A stretch of DNA of 64,000 bases from CAIVAT01 sp049317265. GTDB taxonomy: Bacteria; Bacteroidota; Bacteroidia; Bacteroidales; FEN-979. Location: NCBI GenBank assembly GCA_049317265.1, contig JBMOIP010000014.1, forward strand, positions 23,896 through 87,895. Direction: 5' to 3'. The translations under genes and the position numbers were made by a program. The notes beneath the pieces are model-generated. The model searched no databases, had not been told where the DNA came from, and was given only the letters and a program-made list of their open reading frames with translations. Positions within the stretch are counted from its first letter, which is position 1; each line of letters opens with the position of its first letter. Positions 50,479-59,923 of the stretch are shown here, piece after piece.

Positions 50479-51147
50479 TTATTTAACCTCTTGAATAATC
50501 ATATCGGAACGGATAATTTTAATCCCGGTAATATCACTCTGGATGTTCCGGATCATGCATTTAGCCACCACCTCCGCCTGAACACCCCGGTACTTCTTCA
50601 GACCACCGATCATCAGCGGACTGAGTGCTTTCATTAAGGCAATTCCTGCTTTTTCTCCAGCCCTGAACTCCTTTCGGTTTCCCAGCAAAAAGGATGGCTG
50701 TAAAATAACAATGGAAGCAAAGGGGAACTTCTGAATATCCCGCTCCATTTCACCCTTTGTTCGGAGGTAAAAATTTGAAGAGTTCGGGTTTGCCCCAACT
50801 GAGGAGACCACGGCGAAACTGCTTACCCCTGCAAGATGACACTCACGGGCAAAAGCTACAACATAATCATGATCAATAACGTACTGCCTCTCTTTGCTTC
50901 CTGCGACTTTGAGGGTGGTTCCAAGGCAACAATAACCATGATCAGCCTGAATGCCGTTCAGCCCTTCCGGTAATTTCCCGAAATCGACTACCATCTGCAC
51001 AAGCTTTGGATGCACGGTTCCCAGTTCCCTTCTTACAACTGCAATGACCTTTCCGTAACAGGGATCTTCAAGAAGTAAGGACAATAATTGTTCTCCGACA
51101 AGTCCTGTTGCGCCGGCAATGATGGCTGTTTTGGTTTGTTGTTCCAT
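50479..51147 (-). CDS. NAD(P)-binding oxidoreductase of the TIP30/HTATIP2-like atypical SDR group
   Basis: The protein has 222 residues with the nucleotide-binding loop AGATGLVGEQLL at the N terminus, the HTATIP2-like segment CCLGTTLKVAGSKERQY, FAVVSSVGANPNSSNFYLRTKGEME with Ser and Tyr-x3-Lys, and PSFLLGNRKEFRAGE. Homologues bind NADPH, but their substrate is unknown. It follows the second MGH-like gene by ten bases and is likely the fourth gene of the HAD / six-hairpin / MGH / TIP30 operon; its repeat-containing 3' side converges with the CMD-like gene. Confidence 0.9.
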   Translation of the reverse strand: MEQQTKTAIIAGATGLVGEQLLSLLLEDPCYGKVIAVVRRELGTVHPKLVQMVVDFGKLPEGLNGIQADHGYCCLGTTLKVAGSKERQYVIDHDYVVAFARECHLAGVSSFAVVSSVGANPNSSNFYLRTKGEMERDIQKFPFASIVILQPSFLLGNRKEFRAGEKAGIALMKALSPLMIGGLKKYRGVQAEVVAKCMIRNIQSDITGIKIIRSDMIIQEVK

Positions 51148-51157
51148 TGAAGGTTAT

Positions 51158-53266
51158 TTAGTGTTGAGGAGTTGAGTCGATTAGAAATCTTGTTGCAATT
51201 CCAGCCCAAATGTAGGTTTTATTCCACCCGGCCTGGTGATCGTCGGCACTGTAAAATTCCCAGAAAACATGGTCCTTTTTTAAATGGAAGATCATGTTGC
51301 TAAGTACCCGGCTGGAGAGCTGATTGGCAACCAAATGATATCCGTAATCGCGCAATCCTCTGTATAACATATAGTTCCATTGTATCCACACAGGGCCGTT
51401 CCAATAGCCTATAGGACAATAGTAACCATTTGTTTCCGGGGATAATTGCACCGCAGTAAGGGATGGAATTCCGTATGGGCGCCAAAATTCAATGGTGTCC
51501 TGCATTTTTTCAACCAGAATTTTTGCCACGGATGGATCCGTCACCCCGGCCCAAAGTGGTAAAAATCCGATGATCTCTTTAACCTTCAGGTCATTTTGAG
51601 AATGAAAGCTGAAAGAATGGTCCTCTTTGCTAACATTGTAATAGAACCCGGTCTCCTTGTCCCACATCGAATTATTGATCAAAGTGCTTCGATGGGTGGC
51701 ATCCTCTAGCCATTGGTTTGCTTCTTCTGTTAATCCCAGTTCGCTTGCCATTTCAGCCAGCGATTTCGCTTCCATCACAAGCATGGAATTGATATCAGGT
51801 CCTTCAAAGTTGGAGGCCCATCCCACTTTATCCCATACGGCAACACGAGCGTCCCGCACCGATTCCAACTCGGCATGAGCGCCCCATTCGCATAATCCGT
51901 TGCTGTTTGAGTCGCGGCTCGCGGTGTAATACCTGTAGAACTTTCTTCCGGAAATGTAGGCCTCCGACAGAAATGTCCGGTCACCGGTTATTTTATAGAC
52001 TTCATTGTTCACATAATTAAACCAGGGAGCCGAACTGGTTGGTTTTCCATTTGTTTCAATGGTTTCATTCAAATATGGCCCTGTCCGGTAGTTGATATAC
52101 CCATCGTCTCTTTGCCGGTCCATGAAAATCCGTTGTGAATTCATAGCCCCCTTGGGATCCATATATGCATAAGCCAGCATCGTAAGGCTTTCATGAAATA
52201 CTTGTCCGCCATATCCCCAACCCCATTTTGGCTCACGGGAAAACACATAGTAGTTGTGCCTGCACTCCCCCTCCGGTGGCATCATGCACTGTCGCATCAG
52301 GGAAAAGGCGCTCCAGTAAAGCAACTCTTTGTCCTTGTCGGCAAATTGCAATCGTGGGATTTTAGCATACACTTGTTCACTCTCTTTTAAAATTTGCTCA
52401 AAATCAATATTGTCAGTTTTTCGTAATTGCTTCCTGGTTGGTTCATTGGTGCCTGCGAGACTGATTTCGATGGTGAAACTTGTCCTGTCGCCAGGTTGCA
52501 GGGTGAAATTCCTCGTTTGGATTAATCCATGAAGGTATTTACCGGTGCGCTTTTTAAGATTCATGGATGAAAACAACGAGGCCATGGGTTCTAAATCAGC
52601 CCTGAGGTTTCCCGGGGCGGTTTTAACAACAAAGGACCGGTCGGAAAATGCGCGAAACCCGTTGATGGTCCATAGGCCATTGAATGATTCCTCCAAGGGT
52701 ATATTATGCTCTGTCATCCATCCGTCCAGTTTTTTCTCCAACTTAAAATGATAACCTTCGGTTAATGAAAGATGATCAAGGGTTAAAGTACTGTCTGCCG
52801 AAGGGTAATAGAAATAGGGGAGTGCCGCATATTCAATGGGGAATTTACTTTCATTGATCATATTGCATTGAAATATAGCTGTTTCGGAACTATACACCGA
52901 GAAAAAAACTTCAACCCGCAGTCCTTTAAACGGATAATAGTAGTATTTAACCAGGTCACTGTAGGAGGTTGTTATCACTGGTTCCTGAAATAGTTCCTGC
53001 AGCTTGAAAATCAGTCGGTTATTATGTTGAAATGCAACGCCGAAATTTGGACCGTTTTGGGATATGAATTCAACACCGCATTCATCATCAAACCATTGAA
53101 ACTGGTACCCCTGGTCGGTTTTATAGTGCGACCTGGGAGGTGCAGCTGCATAGGTGGTAAAGAGGGCATCCGATTTGGTGGCATGAAGGTTTGAAAGGAC
53201 CTGGGCGGACCCGGTTGCACCTTCCATTACCAGGATCACGGCTAAAATGCTTCTGATCAGTTTCAT
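51158..53266 (-). CDS. GH63/MGH-like alpha/alpha-barrel glycoside hydrolase (paralogue 2)
   Basis: The ATG at 53266 gives 702 residues with signal peptide MKLIRSILAVILVMEGATGSAQ; a longer form from 53338 would bury this signal. It shares with the gene at 47539 the blocks YVFSREPKWGWGYG, HESLTMLAYAYMDP, QRDDGYINYRTGP, SNGLCEWGAHAE and WNGPVWIQWNYMLYRGL, so the two arose by duplication and then diverged strongly. The EWG segment probably holds an active-site acid residue. It would act in the periplasm on an alpha-glucoside or related oligosaccharide. It lies 58 bases after the 1164-residue enzyme gene and ten before the TIP30-like gene. Confidence 0.85.
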   Translation of the reverse strand: MKLIRSILAVILVMEGATGSAQVLSNLHATKSDALFTTYAAAPPRSHYKTDQGYQFQWFDDECGVEFISQNGPNFGVAFQHNNRLIFKLQELFQEPVITTSYSDLVKYYYYPFKGLRVEVFFSVYSSETAIFQCNMINESKFPIEYAALPYFYYPSADSTLTLDHLSLTEGYHFKLEKKLDGWMTEHNIPLEESFNGLWTINGFRAFSDRSFVVKTAPGNLRADLEPMASLFSSMNLKKRTGKYLHGLIQTRNFTLQPGDRTSFTIEISLAGTNEPTRKQLRKTDNIDFEQILKESEQVYAKIPRLQFADKDKELLYWSAFSLMRQCMMPPEGECRHNYYVFSREPKWGWGYGGQVFHESLTMLAYAYMDPKGAMNSQRIFMDRQRDDGYINYRTGPYLNETIETNGKPTSSAPWFNYVNNEVYKITGDRTFLSEAYISGRKFYRYYTASRDSNSNGLCEWGAHAELESVRDARVAVWDKVGWASNFEGPDINSMLVMEAKSLAEMASELGLTEEANQWLEDATHRSTLINNSMWDKETGFYYNVSKEDHSFSFHSQNDLKVKEIIGFLPLWAGVTDPSVAKILVEKMQDTIEFWRPYGIPSLTAVQLSPETNGYYCPIGYWNGPVWIQWNYMLYRGLRDYGYHLVANQLSSRVLSNMIFHLKKDHVFWEFYSADDHQAGWNKTYIWAGIATRFLIDSTPQH

Positions 53267-53324
53267 AAGTACGGATATTTCATGAATTTCCATGAGAAAT
53301 CCATGAATGGCCAAAGGGGAAAAC

Positions 53325-56300
53325 CTATTTTTTAGCAACGTTTATGACAACAGTTTTTGTAATATATTTCACCTCTGACTTCTCAAAATCAACGGCAAAA
53401 CGGAAAACCCTTCCGCCCTGGTTGATAAACCGTGCATTTTCAGCCTTTAGCAAATCCTGGTTTCCACTCCAGAATTCAATAAAGCCCGAACTTCCTTCTT
53501 CACCTTCAACCTCTACTTTGTAAGTGTTTCCCGAAAACATGGTTGACAGTATTCTCAATCCTTCCGCTTCATCCAGCGGCTTAGGATTTGAAACGGCGGG
53601 TAACACCGAGATTCCTCCCTCTGTTTCAATCTCCATCCTTGAATCTGAATTCAATTCGAAGGAAACCATCAGGGTCATTGAACCGGCAGATTTGAAGGTG
53701 GTGAATGGAACTGTTTTTCCATTGATTGTCAAACTTTTAAAATTTGTTCCAGCAGGGAAGGAGGGCATAAAGTCTATGAATACCGATTGACCTTTATCAA
53801 GGGTAAAACGGTAACTGCAGTGACCTGAATTACGGAAAAAATGAAAATCAACGAGTTGATCAGCCATCCTGATATGCCTGGCTGATGCAGAATCCCATTG
53901 TTGAGGAAAACGGGGAGCCAAAATAATCTTCCGGTCCTGGGCCTTGACCACCAGCCCGAGCATTCCCTCGATGGCGGGTTGCAGTACCATGGTCTCCGAC
54001 CAGCACTGATGATCACAAACCCCGGATGGCTGGTATTTTGTACCGTTTAAAACCTCTTCAACAAACCCGAGTCCCCAATTCTTATAGACATTCAAGTTAT
54101 TCATCAGGTGCGTATATCCCTGGATTTCATTTCCGGTTGAATACTCTGCCAATGATGCCCAGCCAGTAAAGAGGGGCCACACGCTGCCATAATGGTACCC
54201 GGTAGGTCTAAACCATGGACTGTCTTCACGTAAAATTCGTACACCCCAGTTTGTTGAAAATAGGTTACCTGCAATACTTTTTAAGGCAATGGACGATTTG
54301 TCAGGATCTGCAACTCTGAAATAGATCGGTACTGCAGGAAGAATGGTCTGTTCACGTCTGAATGATCCATCTTTGTTCATTCCATAGGCGAAAAACTGCT
54401 GCTGGTCGCTCCAGAAATTATTGTTTATGATCTTTCCCTGTTCTTCTGATTCAAGCCGATAGCTCTCCTCCTCCATATCTTTCATAAACCTGGCCATTAA
54501 GGAGGCCTCTTTCAGGGCAGCTCCCCATGCGCCGGCCATATATATTGTTGAATGTGAACCATATAATTCTCCACCTTCCACCCATCCATGCCCCACATTG
54601 GTGTTTTCGATCAGGTGGTCCTGGTCGGTATCGGTCAGAAAACAAAAATTGATGGCACGTTTAATATTGGGCCAGGTTTTACGAAGAAATGCACTATCAT
54701 TGGAATGACGGAAATATCTCCCTGCGAGTACAATATAAAGCGGGGTTGCATCTGCGGCATCGTAATGGATCACCCCGGAGGTTGTTGCTTCGTGAAAGAT
54801 TTTACCGTTTAAATCCTGGAACCTGTTGAAGAATTCAAGTTGCGACTTTACCTTTTCGAAATCGCCGTAATCGAGCAACGCCAAGCTGCTCCATTCGGCA
54901 TCGCGCCCGAAGTACCAGCCATACCCCGGCCTGCCGTTCACCTTTTGTCCGCCATCCCAGCCATGAAGTGTTGTTGAATAACCGGCAACCAGGGCCTTTC
55001 CCATCCCGGGGGTATTGACAAAAAATCGGTCGGCGCCAATCAGCGCCCAACGATAACCTGTGTTGAAGTCGTTATCGGGAGTGCTGATAATCAAACTTTT
55101 GCTAAATAGTTCATTAGAATGATTCACTGCATTTTTATAAACTCCAACGGGATCATGGATAATTTTTCTGTAGATAGTATGGGTACTGTCATATCCCTCT
55201 GAGGAGGCACAGAAAACAATGTCGAGGTTGTCATTCATTTCAAGTTGGTACTTCAGTAAACCGCCTGCTTGTATCTTTGTTGTAGGGATTCCTTCATAAG
55301 TGCCATTTTTCCTCGTAGTGTTAAACCCGTCAAACTGACCCGCAAAGTGTGCGACTGGTCTCTTTGTTCCGCCAATTATTACGTTCAATTCGCCCGATTC
55401 GTCCTGTATTCTCAACGCATCCACGTCATTGTCCCATGAATGGCAGATTGAACCGGTAACCCGTTCAGAGTAAGGCCACATCCACCGAAGGTTTGAAGTA
55501 AACCGGATGATGAGTTCAGCAGGATAAACCCCGCGGTATTCATAGTGAATCACTCCTGCGGGCTCAGCCGGGTCATTTACGACCAACTCAGTGAGGTATG
55601 CACGCTGAAACTTATACTGCCGTGAGAAATAAGCAGGGTTAACCTCTATTTCAGGACGTTCATCACTCAACCAATAGATGGTATCGCGGTAACTGAATTT
55701 GATCCCGACTTCATAATCTCTGAAGGCCATAAACGGATGAGACCAAACCTCTTCAATGCCTCCTTTTTCAATGCCCATTGTCAGAATTCGCTCTCCTGCA
55801 ACGTCCCAGAAATTGTCACTTGCAAAGTTTTTTTTCAATGCAATATCCGACGATTTAATTGCCCATGGAACAGCGGGAGGGATGGCCACAAGCAGCTGAT
55901 CTGTTTCCGGCATGGGAGAACATTCGGTCACCAGACCAGGTGAATAGTCCCAATAATATTCAGGAGTTCCTCCGGTCTGGCCAAGCAGGTATTTAAAGCA
56001 GTTCCTAGTAAACAACATCAGGTGTTCACTGTTGCTGTTTGCAAGGTCAAAGTTCATATATCCACCCACAGCAACCACTTTCCCTTTTTCCGGTGTATAT
56101 TCAAGCACCAGTTTGGACTCTTCACGCAAAAAAATGTAATCCCAGTCAACGGCAATCACCTTTCCGTTTTGTGGCGCCCGGCCACCGAAAAATCCGGAGA
56201 TCCTTGTCTTCATATCCGAGGAGGGCCTGCAAATGTAGGCCCCGCCGTTCAACCCTGCAAACAGCGGGTGCTCCCGGTATGAATGGAACCCCAGCCGGCG

Positions 56301-56819
56301 GCCATATCCGGCGTCGGTACATGATTTTAAACTGTCCTGTATGCTTAATGTCTCAAAACCGAGCACATTGAGATAATGCACTGCCTGCAGCGAAAGCAAC
56401 AGCCGGCCACCGTTATTTACATAATTCCGTAGGGTTTTTACAAATTTTGAATTGACTTCATCAGCGATGAAACTTGCTGTATCTGGCCGGTGTATCCATA
56501 TGGCAGCAAAATTCCTTGTTTTTCTTGAAAGTTGCTCAAAATTCCTGGTGGACAGGTATTCAACATCATACCCTTCAATGGTTTTGAGCATATCAAATGC
56601 ACGTTTTACTTCAGCATTCGCACTTTCATAGGGGACGAGGTTAACAAACCCGATGAGCGGCCTTGCACCAGGGGATAAATTTCCACCTTTTTTCTTGGCA
56701 AGAGGTATGGAATGCATACGCATGCTTTGCCCCTTCTGAGCCTGTGACCATGCAGCCTTAAAAGTAAAGATAAATAAAATTAATACACAGTAAATAAATG
56801 AGTTACGTAATATTATCAT
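53325..56819 (-). CDS. Secreted six-hairpin glycosidase with N-terminal glutamine-amidotransferase-like domain
   Basis: The protein has 1164 residues with a signal peptide (about 1-25). Residues about 50-280 resemble a class I glutamine-amidotransferase/trehalose utilisation-like flavodoxin fold (RNYVNNGGRLLLSLQAVHYL, KGKVVAVGGYMNFDLANSNS), without a clear catalytic Cys. A beta-sandwich follows (about 370-560). An (alpha/alpha)6 barrel of amylo-alpha-1,6-glucosidase or six-hairpin type fills about 600-1000, with YGWYFGRDAEWSSLALL, a DTDQDHLIE segment and YHYGSVWPLFTGWASLAEY. A short beta region ends the protein. Substrate is probably an alpha-glucan or alpha-glucoside branch; the CAZy family is not recognised. 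It overlaps the HAD gene by four bases (ATGA). Confidence 0.8.
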   Translation of the reverse strand: MIILRNSFIYCVLILFIFTFKAAWSQAQKGQSMRMHSIPLAKKKGGNLSPGARPLIGFVNLVPYESANAEVKRAFDMLKTIEGYDVEYLSTRNFEQLSRKTRNFAAIWIHRPDTASFIADEVNSKFVKTLRNYVNNGGRLLLSLQAVHYLNVLGFETLSIQDSLKSCTDAGYGRRLGFHSYREHPLFAGLNGGAYICRPSSDMKTRISGFFGGRAPQNGKVIAVDWDYIFLREESKLVLEYTPEKGKVVAVGGYMNFDLANSNSEHLMLFTRNCFKYLLGQTGGTPEYYWDYSPGLVTECSPMPETDQLLVAIPPAVPWAIKSSDIALKKNFASDNFWDVAGERILTMGIEKGGIEEVWSHPFMAFRDYEVGIKFSYRDTIYWLSDERPEIEVNPAYFSRQYKFQRAYLTELVVNDPAEPAGVIHYEYRGVYPAELIIRFTSNLRWMWPYSERVTGSICHSWDNDVDALRIQDESGELNVIIGGTKRPVAHFAGQFDGFNTTRKNGTYEGIPTTKIQAGGLLKYQLEMNDNLDIVFCASSEGYDSTHTIYRKIIHDPVGVYKNAVNHSNELFSKSLIISTPDNDFNTGYRWALIGADRFFVNTPGMGKALVAGYSTTLHGWDGGQKVNGRPGYGWYFGRDAEWSSLALLDYGDFEKVKSQLEFFNRFQDLNGKIFHEATTSGVIHYDAADATPLYIVLAGRYFRHSNDSAFLRKTWPNIKRAINFCFLTDTDQDHLIENTNVGHGWVEGGELYGSHSTIYMAGAWGAALKEASLMARFMKDMEEESYRLESEEQGKIINNNFWSDQQQFFAYGMNKDGSFRREQTILPAVPIYFRVADPDKSSIALKSIAGNLFSTNWGVRILREDSPWFRPTGYHYGSVWPLFTGWASLAEYSTGNEIQGYTHLMNNLNVYKNWGLGFVEEVLNGTKYQPSGVCDHQCWSETMVLQPAIEGMLGLVVKAQDRKIILAPRFPQQWDSASARHIRMADQLVDFHFFRNSGHCSYRFTLDKGQSVFIDFMPSFPAGTNFKSLTINGKTVPFTTFKSAGSMTLMVSFELNSDSRMEIETEGGISVLPAVSNPKPLDEAEGLRILSTMFSGNTYKVEVEGEEGSSGFIEFWSGNQDLLKAENARFINQGGRVFRFAVDFEKSEVKYITKTVVINVAKK

Positions 56820-57466
56820 GACATTTGAATTAAGTCATTTAAAGATGATATTAATGGAATTCCCAATTGCAAAAGGCGCTGCTTACTGTGATGCCCGCTG
56901 TGTACAAGGATACAATCTATACCCAGTTCTGCCGCCACTTCGGCATCGTGCCGGGTATCGCCGATGAAGAGCATTTTCTTGGGTTCTGCGCAAATCTCCT
57001 TCATCAAAAGTGCTCCGACATCACTCTTTCCATGGGCGTAATGGTCGTCGAGTCCTCGGATTCGATCAAAAAAACCGAAAACACCAAGCGATTTCGTCTC
57101 TGAAATGAGTTCGATGTGCTCCCGAGCCGAAAGAATATTTTGCGAAATGCCCCAAGCGGCAAAATTTGAAAGCACTTCCGGCACTTCCGGGTGTAACAGG
57201 GTTTCTCCCTGGCGTTTGTTGTATCGGGTGATGAACTCCATGCCAACTTCATCAAAAGGCTCCTGGTCAAAATTAAAACCCAGTTTGATATAGTAGTCCT
57301 TCACTGGAAAATCAAAAAGTTCCTTGTACTGGTCAAGAGTTTTTAATGCCAAACCGCGTTCATGCAACATGCCATTCATGACATCAACACACAACCATGC
57401 ATCATCGAGCAGGGTTCCGTTCCAGTCCCAGATGATGTGTGTGTATTTTGTAATTTTACTCCTCAT
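56816..57466 (-). CDS. HAD-superfamily phosphatase
   Basis: With the ATG at 57466 the protein has 216 residues; an ATG ten codons upstream (57496) lies inside or beyond the -7 box at 57494-57501, so the shorter form is chosen. HAD motifs are present: IIWDWNGTLLDD with nucleophile Asp14, the cap insertion, NILSAREH (motif II), a Lys in HGKSDVG and the acidic pair in FIGDTRHDAEVAAE. It resembles phosphoglycolate phosphatases. The substrate may be a sugar phosphate, because it is co-transcribed with the glycosidase that follows, overlapping it by four bases. Confidence 0.9.
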   Translation of the reverse strand: MRSKITKYTHIIWDWNGTLLDDAWLCVDVMNGMLHERGLALKTLDQYKELFDFPVKDYYIKLGFNFDQEPFDEVGMEFITRYNKRQGETLLHPEVPEVLSNFAAWGISQNILSAREHIELISETKSLGVFGFFDRIRGLDDHYAHGKSDVGALLMKEICAEPKKMLFIGDTRHDAEVAAELGIDCILVHSGHHSKQRLLQLGIPLISSLNDLIQMS

Positions 57467-57481
57467 TAATCTGTAGTTTTG
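57446..57481 (+). promoter_or_regulatory. Promoter of the radical SAM gene
   Basis: TAGTTTTG at 57474-57481 is a full TAnnTTTG match. TTTTG at 57446-57450, inside the HAD gene, is a -33 candidate 23 bases upstream. Transcription would start near 57488, 34 bases before the TTG start codon. Confidence 0.5.
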
Positions 57482-57493
57482 CACATTAATTGC

Positions 57494-57501
57494 CAAAAAT
57501 A
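57494..57501 (-). promoter_or_regulatory. Bacteroidota-type -7 box for the HAD gene operon
   Basis: The minus strand reads TATTTTTG (full TAnnTTTG match), which would start a transcript near 57487. It therefore faces the radical SAM promoter at 57474-57481 and the two start points nearly coincide. Confidence 0.45.
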
Positions 57502-57521
57502 ACGAAAAAAACTCCTCTGTC

Positions 57522-58475
57522 TTGAATTATGATGACTTTACCGGTCCCTTGCAGGTACTCGAAAGATGCACCCAGTGCCCAAGAAATTGCAAGGCCAACA
57601 GGTTGAAGGGCAGGGCAGGGTATTGCAGGAGCGATGCCTCCTTCAGCATTGCGTCAATTTGCATTCACAAAGGGGAGGAGCCCGCCATCAGTGGCCCGGA
57701 TGGAATTTGCAATGTTTTTTTTGCAGGTTGTAACCTTCAGTGTCTCTATTGCCAGAACCACCAGATCAGCCACACGATTCATCGTATGGACCAGGATAAC
57801 AATGAGAATTACCAAATGGACCTTCCGGAGGTAATCACCCGCATCACCGCTATTCTGGATCAGGGGATCAACCGTGTCGGGTTTGTTTCGCCCTCGCATT
57901 TTATTCCCCAGATGAAGGTGATCATAAATATCGTTGAATCGCTCGGTTATAATCCGATATGGGTTTATAATACCAACGGATATGATAATGTTGAATCACT
58001 TAAATCGCTGGAAGGTGTAATCGGTGTTTACCTGCCCGATTTTAAATATTCAGATCAGGACCTTGCCCTGAAATATTCGGGGGCCCGTGATTATCCTATG
58101 CACGCCGCCAATGCGCTGAAGGAGATGTTCAGGCAGAAAGGAACACCTTTGATGACCGATGTGAACAATGTTGCGGAATCAGGGATCATTGTCCGTCACC
58201 TGGTTTTACCGGGTCATGTCGCCAACAGTATTGGTGTGCTGCGCTTCCTGGCAGAGGAGATATCTCCGCGGATCCATGTCTCCCTCATGGCTCAATATTA
58301 TCCTACAAGGTGGGTTGAAAAACACCCTCAGCTTGGCAGGGGGATAACCAGCGAGGAGTATCAGCAGGTTGTCAACGAGATGGAGCTCCTTGGAATGTAT
58401 AACGGCTGGATCCAGGAATTTGAAAGCAGCGATTTCTACCGTCCCGACTTCAACAAGCCCCATCCTTTCGACTAA
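57522..58475 (+). CDS. Radical SAM protein (PflA-like)
   Basis: The protein has 317 residues from a TTG start; no ATG or GTG is in frame near it. The N-terminal Cys cluster CTQCPRNC (Cys16, Cys19, Cys23) and GYC (Cys35) may bind a further metal cluster. The radical SAM signature is AGCNLQCLYCQNH (Cys70, Cys74, Cys77), and the barrel follows with VGFVSPSHFIPQ and GVYLPDFKYSDQDLALKYSG. It belongs to the PflA-like/MoaA group annotated as pyruvate formate-lyase activating enzyme-like; no pfl gene is near, so the target is unknown. It would cleave S-adenosylmethionine reductively in the cytoplasm. Confidence 0.9.
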   Translation: MNYDDFTGPLQVLERCTQCPRNCKANRLKGRAGYCRSDASFSIASICIHKGEEPAISGPDGICNVFFAGCNLQCLYCQNHQISHTIHRMDQDNNENYQMDLPEVITRITAILDQGINRVGFVSPSHFIPQMKVIINIVESLGYNPIWVYNTNGYDNVESLKSLEGVIGVYLPDFKYSDQDLALKYSGARDYPMHAANALKEMFRQKGTPLMTDVNNVAESGIIVRHLVLPGHVANSIGVLRFLAEEISPRIHVSLMAQYYPTRWVEKHPQLGRGITSEEYQQVVNEMELLGMYNGWIQEFESSDFYRPDFNKPHPFD

Positions 58476-58517
58476 CCGCGGTACCCGCTCAACCCTTCCG
58501 GTTCAAACTTCGTTAAT

Positions 58518-58540
58518 CAATATTCAATATTCAATATTCA
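58518..58540 (+). repeat. 7-bp tandem repeat AATATTC, three copies
   Basis: Three perfect AATATTC units (58519-58539) in the 239-base gap between the radical SAM gene and the peptidase gene. The same unit recurs at 60645-60660. The rest of the gap is AT-rich; a weak promoter candidate is TTTG at 58634-58637 with TACTTG at 58662-58667, and no RNA gene is recognised. Confidence 0.85.
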
Positions 58541-58714
58541 TTTTCCCTCTTAATCATCCCCGCTTTCCACTTTCATCGTCAAAATCTTCCAGTTCAAAGA
58601 AATTCCTTGCCGGGTTAGGGTTATCTCATTACATTTGGCCGGCAATAATCACACATCAAAATACTTGCATTTTAATAACCCTCATCAGAAATTCCATCCA
58701 TAACAACACCAACT

Positions 58715-59923
58715 ATGAGAAAAGTTTGCACATTGATCCTTGGTACTCTAATCCTGGCCTCTGTTTCTGCAGGTTTCGCCCAGGAAAGTGAGAAAAAATC
58801 CGATTCCGGCTATGTTTTCACAATGGTTAAGCAACTTCCGGCCACCACTGTAAAAAATCAGTACCGTTCCGGTACATGCTGGAGCTATTCAGCCATTTCG
58901 TTTCTTGAATCGGAACTCCTTCGTACAGGTAAGGATACCTTTGATCTTTCAGAGATGTTTTGTGTTCGCAATGCATATTCCGACAAAGCAATGCTCTATA
59001 TCAGGTTTGGTGGAAAGCACAATTTCGGTGGTGGGGGAGCCGCCCACGACGTTACAAGCGTATTGAGAAAATATGGCATGATGCCCAACGAGGCTTACAC
59101 CGGTATGACCATCGGCGAACCAAACCCCGTTCATGGTGAAATGGATGCAGTGCTGGAGGCAGATGTGGAAGCCGTTCTCAAGAATTCCAACAAAAAACTC
59201 ACTCCGGTCTGGCACCAGGGATTCAACGGTTTGCTCGATGCTTACCTTGGTAAGGTTCCTGAGAAATTCACCTATAAGGGTAAAGAGTATTCGCCAAAAT
59301 CCTTTTCCGAAATGATGGCGCTCAACCCCGATGATTATGTGGAATTAAGTTCTTATACCCACCATCCATTCTACTCAAAGTTCATCCTTGAGGTTCCCGA
59401 CAATTGGGAAATGGGAGAGGTCTACAACATTCCCATTGAAGAAATCATCCAGGTAATAGACAATTCCGTTGATCAGGGCTATACCGTTGTTTGGGGAGCC
59501 GATGTCAGTGAAAAAGGATTCGCTTGGAAAAGCGGAATCGCTGTGGTGCCGGATAAAAACGCACCCGAAATTGCTGGTATGGAGAGCGGAAAATGGTCTA
59601 AAATGTCAGATGCGGACAAAGATAAGCTCCTCTTTAAATTTGACAAACCCAACCCTGAAAAAAAGATCACCCAGGAGATGCGCCAGCTGGAGTTTGACAA
59701 CTATCAAACCACCGATGATCACGGGATGCACCTTACAGGTATTGCAAAAGATCAGAATGGCACAAAATATTACCTTATCAAGAATTCGTGGGGACTTGAT
59801 GGAAGTCCTTATAAAGGTTATTTTTATGCCTCAGAATCCTATGTGAAGTTGAAAACCATGGATATCATGGTCCACAAAAATGCGATTCCAAAGGAAATCA
59901 GGAAGAAGCTGGGGATCAATTAA
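58715..59923 (+). CDS. Secreted C1B-family cysteine peptidase (bleomycin hydrolase/aminopeptidase C-like)
   Basis: The protein has 402 residues with a signal peptide (about 1-22, ending GFAQ). The papain-like triad is intact: Cys55 in RSGTCWSYSA, His336 in DDHGMHLTG and Asn357 in LIKNSWG. The aminopeptidase C type is indicated by the N-terminal MVKQLPATTVKNQ-like lead and by NPDDYVELSSYTHHPFY. Cytoplasmic relatives (PepC) form hexamers and remove N-terminal residues; the export signal here places it in the periplasm, where it probably finishes peptide breakdown. It ends exactly one base before the stop of the convergent aat gene. Confidence 0.95.
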   Translation: MRKVCTLILGTLILASVSAGFAQESEKKSDSGYVFTMVKQLPATTVKNQYRSGTCWSYSAISFLESELLRTGKDTFDLSEMFCVRNAYSDKAMLYIRFGGKHNFGGGGAAHDVTSVLRKYGMMPNEAYTGMTIGEPNPVHGEMDAVLEADVEAVLKNSNKKLTPVWHQGFNGLLDAYLGKVPEKFTYKGKEYSPKSFSEMMALNPDDYVELSSYTHHPFYSKFILEVPDNWEMGEVYNIPIEEIIQVIDNSVDQGYTVVWGADVSEKGFAWKSGIAVVPDKNAPEIAGMESGKWSKMSDADKDKLLFKFDKPNPEKKITQEMRQLEFDNYQTTDDHGMHLTGIAKDQNGTKYYLIKNSWGLDGSPYKGYFYASESYVKLKTMDIMVHKNAIPKEIRKKLGIN

